Assembly (NCBI RefSeq): GCF_001295265.1 | Contig: NZ_LJOD01000014.1 | Span: 1-64,000 of the forward strand | Source of the DNA: Chryseobacterium indologenes | GTDB taxonomy: Bacteria; Bacteroidota; Bacteroidia; Flavobacteriales; Weeksellaceae | DNA length: 64,000 nucleotides | Direction: 5' to 3' | In this document: in pieces, positions 58,396 through 64,000 of the stretch | Layout of the letters: every line of letters begins with the position of its first letter | Position numbering within the stretch: the first letter of the stretch is position 1 | Translations under genes and position numbers: made by a program | The notes under the pieces: model-generated | Databases searched by the model: none | Seen by the model: only the letters and a program-made list of their open reading frames with translations | What the model was told of the DNA's origin: nothing

Positions 58396-58782
58396 TTATT
58401 TTGATTTAAAAACAGGTATCTGTACCTGCATACTGCCGGGGCCCTGCTGCCCTATCGGATTTACGACTTTGCCGGCTGGTGAAATATACGAACCATTAGT
58501 TGTATTGTTAAACATTGAATTATTTCGGTTCAACTGATTCATATTATTCTGAACATTTGAATTGTTCTCATATTTTTTAAAGAATGATTCATTGTTCATA
58601 CTGTTCTTCAAAGCATTATTCACATTGCTTTTTGCAATACTGTCATTTTGCAATGTACGGCTTTTCTCTATAGTCTCCTGCCTGGAAGTTGCATCTTCTT
58701 TTTTAGCATTTGACGGTTTAGTTTGCTGCCCCGCTACAATGGCTGAGAACAAAAAGGATAATGTTAAAAATAAATTTTTCAT
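58396..58782 (-). CDS. Small secreted Asn/Gln-rich protein
   Basis: This 128-residue protein has a signal peptide (LFLTLSFLFSAIVAGQQ, cleaved near residue 19) and a low-complexity mature region: KKEDATSRQETIEKSRTLQN and then NNALKNSMNNESFFKKYENN, with repeated short N-N steps, followed by a Pro/Gln/Gly C-terminus (GQQGPGSMQVQIPVFKSK). It is probably disordered. It lies between lpxA (24 bases) and efp (20 bases) in the same direction, so it is co-transcribed with the lipid A genes. Family not recognised. Confidence 0.7.
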   Translation of the reverse strand: MKNLFLTLSFLFSAIVAGQQTKPSNAKKEDATSRQETIEKSRTLQNDSIAKSNVNNALKNSMNNESFFKKYENNSNVQNNMNQLNRNNSMFNNTTNGSYISPAGKVVNPIGQQGPGSMQVQIPVFKSK

Positions 58783-58805
58783 AAGTGTGTAGGTGTTTGA
58801 TTATT

Positions 58806-59600
58806 TTAGCTGCTTTCTTTACCTGTTCCGTAGCCTTTTACAATACCTCTCGGAGAGTTTTGGATAAACTGAAGTATTTCATCTCTTTCAGCGGTAGGAA
58901 GCATTTCTTTTTCAATATGGGAAATAGCCTGGGAAACATTCATCTTCATCTGAAAAATAGCTCTGTAGATCTTTTGGATTTCAAAAATCTTCTCATTGGT
59001 GAAACCTCTTCTTCTTAATCCTACTGAATTAATACCAGCATAAGACATAGGTTCTCTTGCTACTTTAACGTAGGGTGGAATATCTTTTCTTACCAGAGTA
59101 CCTCCTGAAATCATAACATGTTTACCGATTTTACCAAATTGGTGTACAGCCGATAAACCTCCCATTACAGTATAATCACCAATTTCAACGTGCCCGGCAA
59201 TACCACAGCCATTAACAATGATCACATGGTCTCCGATAACACAGTCATGGGCAATGTGCGAGGTTGCCATAATAAGGCAGTTGGCTCCTATTTTAGTATA
59301 TCCTAAAGCCTTTGTTCCTCTGTTTACGGTAACACATTCCCTGATTGTTGTATCATCGCCAATAATTACCTGAGTATCTTCCCCATCAAACTTTAAATCC
59401 TGAGGGATCGCGGAGATTACCGTTCCGGGAAAAATTCTGCAGTTTTTTCCTATTCTGGCACCATCCATGATGGTTACATTAGGACCAATCCAGGTTCCTT
59501 CTCCAATTTCCACGTCCCCTGCAATTGTAGTAAAAGGTTCTACAATAACATTTTTGCTGATTTTTGCACGTTTATCTACGGCTGCTAATTGATGGATCAT
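58806..59600 (-). CDS. lpxA: Acyl-ACP-UDP-N-acetylglucosamine O-acyltransferase
   Basis: This 264-residue trimeric left-handed beta-helix enzyme performs the first step of lipid A synthesis. The hexapeptide repeats (VIVEPFTTIAGDVEIGEGTW, CLIMATSHIAHDCVIGDHVI) contain the catalytic His in SHIAHDCVIG (about residue 119), and the C-terminal helical part (LRRRGFTNEKIFEIQKIYRA) is the ACP-binding domain. It follows lpxC-fabZ directly, with the start codon touching that gene's stop, so translation is coupled. Confidence 0.95.
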   Translation of the reverse strand: MIHQLAAVDKRAKISKNVIVEPFTTIAGDVEIGEGTWIGPNVTIMDGARIGKNCRIFPGTVISAIPQDLKFDGEDTQVIIGDDTTIRECVTVNRGTKALGYTKIGANCLIMATSHIAHDCVIGDHVIIVNGCGIAGHVEIGDYTVMGGLSAVHQFGKIGKHVMISGGTLVRKDIPPYVKVAREPMSYAGINSVGLRRRGFTNEKIFEIQKIYRAIFQMKMNVSQAISHIEKEMLPTAERDEILQFIQNSPRGIVKGYGTGKESS

Positions 59601-60998
59601 TTAATCAACTTTATTTTTTGCAACTTGAGCCATTAGCTCTGCTTCTACTGCCACTGTATCTCCTACATATCCGTATCCCTGCATATGAACGATACCTCTT
59701 CTGATAGGTTCTATCAATTCAATTTTGAAAATAATAGTATCCCCGGGAACTACTTTTCTCTTGAATTTCACTTTATCAATTTTAATAAAATAAGTAGAAT
59801 AGTTTTCAGGATCCGGAACGCTTGCCAATACAAGGATACCTCCTGTCTGAGCAAGGGCTTCCACCTGAAGTACTCCCGGCATTACAGGTTCTTTAGGGAA
59901 ATGCCCTACGAAGAACGGTTCGTTCATCGTTACGTTCTTTAACCCTACTACATGAGAATCTGAAAGCTCAAGAATCTTATCGATCAATAAGAACGGAGGT
60001 CTGTGCGGCATAAGCTTCATGATCCCGTTGATATCGAAAACCGGTTCTTTAGTCAGGTCAAAATCAGGAACATTTTTCTTTTTCTGAAGTTTCCACTGAC
60101 GGTTCAGTTTTTTAGCAAACTGAGTGTTTACATAATGGCCGGGTTTGTTGGCAATTACTTTTCCTTTTATTTTCACTCCTGCTAAAGCAAGGTCTCCTAC
60201 CACATCCAGTAATTTGTGTCTTGCAGCTTCGTTAGGGTAGTTTAAAGTTAAATTATCAAGAATTCCGTTCGGTCTGATAGAGACATTGTCTTTTCCAAAG
60301 GCTTTCTTCAGCTTTTCCGTAGTTTCAGGAGTCAGGTCCTTGTCTACGTATACAATGGCATTGGAAATATCTCCGCCTCTGATTAAACCGTGATCCAGAA
60401 GCATTTCTAATTCATGCAGGAAGCTGAATGTTCTTGCGGAAGAAATTTCGTCTTTGAATTCTGAAATATTTTTAAGGGTAGCATTCTGGGTGCCCAATAC
60501 TTTGGTTCCAAAATCCACCATGGTTGTCACTTCGTATGTATCTGAAGGAATAATGGTAATTTCTGATCCGGATGCAGGATCTGAATAGCTCAGCACTTCT
60601 TTGATTACCAGGTATTCTCTGGCTACATTCTGTTCTGCTATTCCTACGCTTTCAATAGCTTCCACAAAGAATTTTGAAGACCCGTCCAGAATAGGAGGCT
60701 CGGAAGCATCCATTTCCATAATGGCGTTGTCTATATCACATCCTACTAAAGCAGCTAACAAGTGTTCGCAGGTTGTAATCTTTACACCTAGTTTTTCTAA
60801 TGTTGTTCCTCTTTCTGTTGCTACAACATAATTAACATCAGCTTCAACCTGAGGATGTCCCTCCAGGTCTGTTCTTACGAAAACAAAACCTGTATTTTCT
60901 TTTGCAGGTTTAATGGTTAGTTTTACTTCTTTACCTGTATGAAGGCCAATTCCAGAAAGTGTAACTTCTTTCTGGAGCGTTTTTTGCATATCACTCAT
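59601..60998 (-). CDS. lpxC-fabZ: Bifunctional LpxC deacetylase / FabZ dehydratase
   Basis: This 465-residue fusion starts at MSDMQKTLQKEVTLSG, preferred to an upstream start. The first ~310 residues are the zinc deacetylase LpxC: SGIGLHTGKEVKL, TTCEHLLAALVGCDIDNAIM (first zinc His) and LNYPNEAARHKLLDVVGDLA (second His and Asp ligands). The rest is FabZ: LMPHRPPFLLIDKILE with the active-site His, and FFVGHFPKEPVMPGVLQVEA with the catalytic Glu. LpxC commits UDP-GlcNAc to lipid A; FabZ makes enoyl-ACP for fatty acid synthesis. The fusion is typical of Bacteroidota. Its start overlaps lpxD by 8 bases (ATGAGTGA). Confidence 0.95.
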   Translation of the reverse strand: MSDMQKTLQKEVTLSGIGLHTGKEVKLTIKPAKENTGFVFVRTDLEGHPQVEADVNYVVATERGTTLEKLGVKITTCEHLLAALVGCDIDNAIMEMDASEPPILDGSSKFFVEAIESVGIAEQNVAREYLVIKEVLSYSDPASGSEITIIPSDTYEVTTMVDFGTKVLGTQNATLKNISEFKDEISSARTFSFLHELEMLLDHGLIRGGDISNAIVYVDKDLTPETTEKLKKAFGKDNVSIRPNGILDNLTLNYPNEAARHKLLDVVGDLALAGVKIKGKVIANKPGHYVNTQFAKKLNRQWKLQKKKNVPDFDLTKEPVFDINGIMKLMPHRPPFLLIDKILELSDSHVVGLKNVTMNEPFFVGHFPKEPVMPGVLQVEALAQTGGILVLASVPDPENYSTYFIKIDKVKFKRKVVPGDTIIFKIELIEPIRRGIVHMQGYGYVGDTVAVEAELMAQVAKNKVD

Positions 60999-62022
60999 TA
61001 GTATTATCTTTTGAGGTATTCTCAAGATTATTTATTCTCTTTACAATTTCAGTGAAATTTCTGAAATGAACATAGTTTCTAAGATAGTCATTATAACTGA
61101 TCGCAGGAGATCCGTATAATGTTTCTTTATCATTAACGCTTGAATTCACACCACTCTGGGCCTGAATTTTAACCTGATTTCCTATTTTGATATGACCTAC
61201 AACGCCAACCTGACCGCCAATCTGGTTCCAGTCTCCAATAGTGGTTGATCCTGCAATACCAGCCTGAGCTGCGATTACGTTGTTCTGTCCTATTTTCACA
61301 TTATGGGCAATCTGGATAAGGTTGTCAATCTTTGTTCCTTTTCCGATAATAGTAGAACCGATAGTAGCTCTGTCTATACTACAGTTGGAACCGATTTCCA
61401 CATCGTCTTCAATAATTACATTTCCCAATTGAGGAATTTTTTTGAATCCCTCCGGTGTCGGCTGGAAACCAAACCCATCACCTCCGATCACTGTATTGGA
61501 ATGGATCACACAGTTATCCCCAATGATACAGTAGTCATAAATTCTGGCACCACTGTCTATTTTACAGTTTTTACCAATCTTTACGCCTTTACCGATATAT
61601 ACATGCGGATAGATCTGAGAACCTTCACCGATTTTTGCTTTTTCAGAAACGTAGGTAAATGCTCCTATATAGGCTTTATCACCAATCACTGCAGTATCAT
61701 GGATGGAGGAGCCATTTTCAATTCCTTCTTTTCTTCCCTGCATTTCCTGATACAGGTTCATTAAGATCTGAAAAGAGAGATAAGCATCCTTTACCACAAT
61801 CAGGGTAGGATTATAAGTATTATTAGCCAGAAGCTTTTCCGAAACAATAATAACGGAGCATTTTGAGGTATCTAAAAAATGAGTAAACCGATCTTGTGCT
61901 ATAAAAGAAAGATGCCCTGACTCCCCATTTTCAATTGGTGAAACCCCTGTAATAACCGCGCTTTCGTCGCCTATTATTTTTCCGTCGATAAAACTTGCAA
62001 TTTGCGAAGCTGTGAATTCCAT
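60991..62022 (-). CDS. lpxD: UDP-3-O-acylglucosamine N-acyltransferase
   Basis: This protein of 343 residues starts at MEFTASQIASFIDGKIIGD; the nearest in-frame upstream start is only a TTG. LpxD adds the second acyl chain in lipid A synthesis. The N-terminal uridine-binding domain (about 1-105) includes VKDAYLSFQILMNLYQEM, followed by hexapeptide repeats with the catalytic His in NLIQIAHNVKIG (about 245) and the GGDGFGFQPTPEGFKKIPQL loop. The C-terminus has the short acyl-carrier-contacting helix (DYLRNYVHFRNFTEIVKRIN). It is first in a row of at least four lipid A genes. Confidence 0.95.
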   Translation of the reverse strand: MEFTASQIASFIDGKIIGDESAVITGVSPIENGESGHLSFIAQDRFTHFLDTSKCSVIIVSEKLLANNTYNPTLIVVKDAYLSFQILMNLYQEMQGRKEGIENGSSIHDTAVIGDKAYIGAFTYVSEKAKIGEGSQIYPHVYIGKGVKIGKNCKIDSGARIYDYCIIGDNCVIHSNTVIGGDGFGFQPTPEGFKKIPQLGNVIIEDDVEIGSNCSIDRATIGSTIIGKGTKIDNLIQIAHNVKIGQNNVIAAQAGIAGSTTIGDWNQIGGQVGVVGHIKIGNQVKIQAQSGVNSSVNDKETLYGSPAISYNDYLRNYVHFRNFTEIVKRINNLENTSKDNTNE

Positions 62023-62028
62023 ATTCTG

Positions 62029-62057
62029 CAAAGATAAGAAATTCTGTAATTCGCAAA
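62029..62057 (-). promoter_or_regulatory. Promoter of lpxD operon with nearly no leader
   Basis: On the minus strand TTTG (62054-62057), 17-base spacer, TATCTTTG (62029-62036), a full match to the Bacteroidota consensus. The -7 box ends 6 bases before the ATG at 62022, so the transcript would start within a few bases of the start codon (leaderless or almost so). Confidence 0.55.
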
Positions 62058-62094
62058 CATTTTTTGGTTTTCGGAAAGTAAATTTTAATAATAT

Positions 62095-63321
62095 TTATGA
62101 AATTATACGGGACAGATCTCTTGGAAAGGTTAGAATATAGCGTGTAGTCTTATGTACCATCAACCCTGATAAAAGCTGGTCCTGGGATTCTTCCAGACGT
62201 ATTTTTTTACCGTCTTTCTGCAGCAGATAAATGGGCTGTTTTTCAGTATCATAAGGTAATAACTTCCGTTTAATTTCATGTACAAGTTCGCTTCCATTAT
62301 CAATTTCAAAAAATTCATTGGTATTTTTTATCTTTTCTTCAATAAATCCTGCTTCAAATGCATGAGATGAAATAACGGTTTTCGGAAGATTTCTCTGGGT
62401 TACACATTTACACCAGTAGGAAAGGATAAAATCGTCGGCATCCTGCCATAGTTTCATAGCCTGAATCACATCGTTATCATCAAGCTGGGTAAACCTGTAA
62501 ATATCTTCATCGGTGGCTGCGCTTTTCCCGCGGTATAGGAAATATTTCAGATTTTCGCCCGCCGGAAGCTCAGTCCCCTGTGAAACAAGATATTTTGCCC
62601 GCTCCAGAATCTTTACTAAAAGAAATTCAGCCAAGGCCGATGTCTTATGATAGTACACCTGCCAGTACATAAACATTCTTGCGGTAAGAAAATTTTCAAT
62701 GGAATAAACACCTTTTGCATCAATTACCAGCTCGCCTTCCTTACAGACATTCATCATGGAGATAATTCTCTGGGTATTAATATTCCCTTCGGAAACTCCT
62801 GTAAAAAAGCTGTCTCTTTTCAGATAATCCAGCCTGTCTACATCCAGCTGGGATGAGATCAGCTGATTGAAAAACTTTCTGTGATATTTCCCCTGAAACA
62901 TTTCAATCGCTACCGATAATTGCCCGTTAAATTCATCATTGAGCTTATTCATCAGCAGCAGTGAGAGTTTTTCATGATGCCAGTCATCCATCAGCATACT
63001 TTCCAAAGCATGGGAAAACGGACCGTGCCCGATATCGTGCATCAGAATAGCCAGCATTGCACCTTTTTCTTCTTCATCTGAGATCTCCACTCCTTTCTGC
63101 TTCAGTGTTTCCAGGGCTGTAAACATCAGGTGCATGGCTCCCAGGGCATGATGAAACCGTGTATGGGTAGCGCCCGGAAAAATCAGGTTCAATAATCCTG
63201 TCTGGCCAATTCTTCTGAGTCTCTGAAAATAGGGATGTTCAATAACGTCAAATAAAATTTCGTAAGGGATTTTGATAAAACCGTGAACCGGATCGTTGAT
63301 GATTTTAAGCTTGTTCTGCAT
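62095..63321 (-). CDS. HD-domain phosphohydrolase (dNTPase/SAMHD1-like)
   Basis: This 408-residue protein opens DPVHGFIKIPYEILFDVIEH, as in the YdhJ-type branch of HD phosphohydrolases. The metal site is formed by THTRFHHALGAMHLM (first His), ILMHDIGHGPFSHALESML (HD pair), and a later Asp in SSQLDVDRLDYLKRDS. These enzymes cleave dNTPs or related nucleotides to control pools or defend against phage; this subfamily is poorly assigned. It precedes lpxD on the same strand with a 72-base gap that contains the lpxD promoter, so it is not part of the lpx operon. Confidence 0.88.
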   Translation of the reverse strand: MQNKLKIINDPVHGFIKIPYEILFDVIEHPYFQRLRRIGQTGLLNLIFPGATHTRFHHALGAMHLMFTALETLKQKGVEISDEEEKGAMLAILMHDIGHGPFSHALESMLMDDWHHEKLSLLLMNKLNDEFNGQLSVAIEMFQGKYHRKFFNQLISSQLDVDRLDYLKRDSFFTGVSEGNINTQRIISMMNVCKEGELVIDAKGVYSIENFLTARMFMYWQVYYHKTSALAEFLLVKILERAKYLVSQGTELPAGENLKYFLYRGKSAATDEDIYRFTQLDDNDVIQAMKLWQDADDFILSYWCKCVTQRNLPKTVISSHAFEAGFIEEKIKNTNEFFEIDNGSELVHEIKRKLLPYDTEKQPIYLLQKDGKKIRLEESQDQLLSGLMVHKTTRYILTFPRDLSRIIS

Positions 63322-63579
63322 TGGAAACGTCGATATTAGTAAACAAAGTTAGGGATTTTAATTTTTAAATCTCATTAATTTATATTAACCGCGGATCACG
63401 TTTCTATTTTTGAAGATCATCTGAGCAGGTGGAACAGAAGCTATCAATTGTCACGAATTTCACAGATGATTGCAGATTTTGTCTGAGATGATCAACAATT
63501 TTTGAAGAATATGAAAGATGTTTTTGTGTTGTGTTTGGGTAACATCTATCTTTATGGTTTAAATAACCTATAGCTTTTA

Positions 63580-64000
63580 ATGAGAAAACGTTTGCTTTTC
63601 GCCCTGATTTTCACTGTACATTTTTGTTCTGCCCAGGTGTTATCTGAAACCCAAAAGCTGGAATCCCTCTGCCGGGTCTGGGGATTTTTAAAATACTACC
63701 ACCCCCATGTTGCGAAAGGTAAACTTGATTGGGATCAACAGCTGCTCAAAAAAATAGATGAACTGGAAAATATCCGGGATAAAACCCAGCTGGATAGCCT
63801 GTATTCTCACTGGATTAGCAGCCTTGGAAAAACTGAAGAATGTAAAATGTGCTTAAAAGCAGATAAAAGCAAGACTTATTTCCTCAAAAATTTTGATCTA
63901 AGCTGGATGCAGAATCCGGTTGTTTTCAGTGAACAGGTCCGCCAACAGCTTCTTTATATTGAAGCCAACCGAAATACGGGCAGCAACTATTACACCGGGA
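63580..64000 (+). CDS. S41-family peptidase, 5' end (3' truncated by window)
   Basis: ATG 63580 opens a frame that is still open at the window edge (140 codons). It encodes a signal peptide (RKRLLFALIFTVHFCSAQ, to about residue 19) and then ESLCRVWGFLKYYHPHVAKG, the N-terminal helical domain that precedes the C-terminal processing-type (tail-specific) peptidase in a group of Bacteroidota S41 proteins. The catalytic Ser/Lys region lies outside the window. A TTTTTG (63521-63526), 20-base spacer, TATCTTTA (63547-63554) is a plausible promoter. No gene was seen in the 63322-63579 gap. Confidence 0.75.
   Translation, partial: MRKRLLFALIFTVHFCSAQVLSETQKLESLCRVWGFLKYYHPHVAKGKLDWDQQLLKKIDELENIRDKTQLDSLYSHWISSLGKTEECKMCLKADKSKTYFLKNFDLSWMQNPVVFSEQVRQQLLYIEANRNTGSNYYTG

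Noticed and set aside
61303..61764. Plus frame of 153 codons inside lpxD
   Set aside because: Antisense to the hexapeptide repeats of lpxD, whose repetitive sequence keeps the reverse frame open.

Overview
The window comes from the chromosome of a member of the Bacteroidota, most likely Flavobacteriia of the Chryseobacterium/Elizabethkingia type. The evidence is type IX secretion C-terminal sorting domains, TonB-type beta-barrel receptors, Bacteroidota-style promoters (TTG near -33, TAnnTTTG near -7), weak Shine-Dalgarno sites, a fused lpxC-fabZ gene, and a PLP-type SpeA paired with an agmatinase. No rRNA, tRNA, insertion sequence, CRISPR array or prophage was recognised.

Layout. 1-3.6 kb is an RHS polymorphic-toxin tail: an rhs 3' end with its toxin tip and a lipoprotein immunity candidate, then a displaced second RHS-core/toxin/immunity cassette, then a scar holding two broken genes. 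The cassettes are separated by a repeated 130-bp segment that carries a terminator-like hairpin. 3.6-4.6 kb holds two AT-rich lipoprotein genes, one frameshifted. 4.8-7.7 kb is a ppk1-ppx polyphosphate operon. 8.0-13.5 kb holds an SDR protein with a tiny membrane protein, a large T9SS-secreted choice-of-anchor I protein, a sirtuin and a DUF3060 protein. 13.6-20.2 kb is a five-gene RND efflux operon (TolC, RND pump, adaptor) flanked by two Cys-rich, probably metal-binding exported proteins. 20.3-21.7 kb has NifU-type and Mrp/ApbC Fe-S carriers. 22.6-27.9 kb has a beta-barrel receptor divergent from a GH92 mannosidase. 28-31.2 kb has a PhyH dioxygenase/dicarboxylate symporter pair and a BON/SH3 pair. 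31.3-36.3 kb has another beta-barrel receptor and a secreted CocE/NonD hydrolase.

36.4-51 kb is mostly on the minus strand. It contains AlkB-type and Ada/Ogt-type DNA-repair genes, an odd ParB-motif/MORN/TM protein, speB and speA (arginine to agmatine to putrescine), a HAD phosphatase, a lipoprotein tyrosine phosphatase, thiN with pduO, a DinB/WYL-regulator pair, an MsbA-like ABC exporter, lptB with an unusual C-terminal extension, and hemB. 52-55 kb holds a short T9SS protein and a NatAB-like ABC exporter. 55-62 kb is an essential-gene block on the minus strand: lpxD, lpxC-fabZ, lpxA, a small secreted protein, efp, a second LpxD-like acyltransferase, sucD and a porin-like barrel. An HD phosphohydrolase follows, and the window closes in the start of an S41 peptidase gene.

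Most of the window is ordinary housekeeping and envelope biology. The most distinctive parts are the RHS cassette array with its repeated junction and scar, the LptB carrying an Imm22-like C-terminal domain, and the efflux operon flanked by Cys-rich proteins. No wholly new system could be established from sequence alone.
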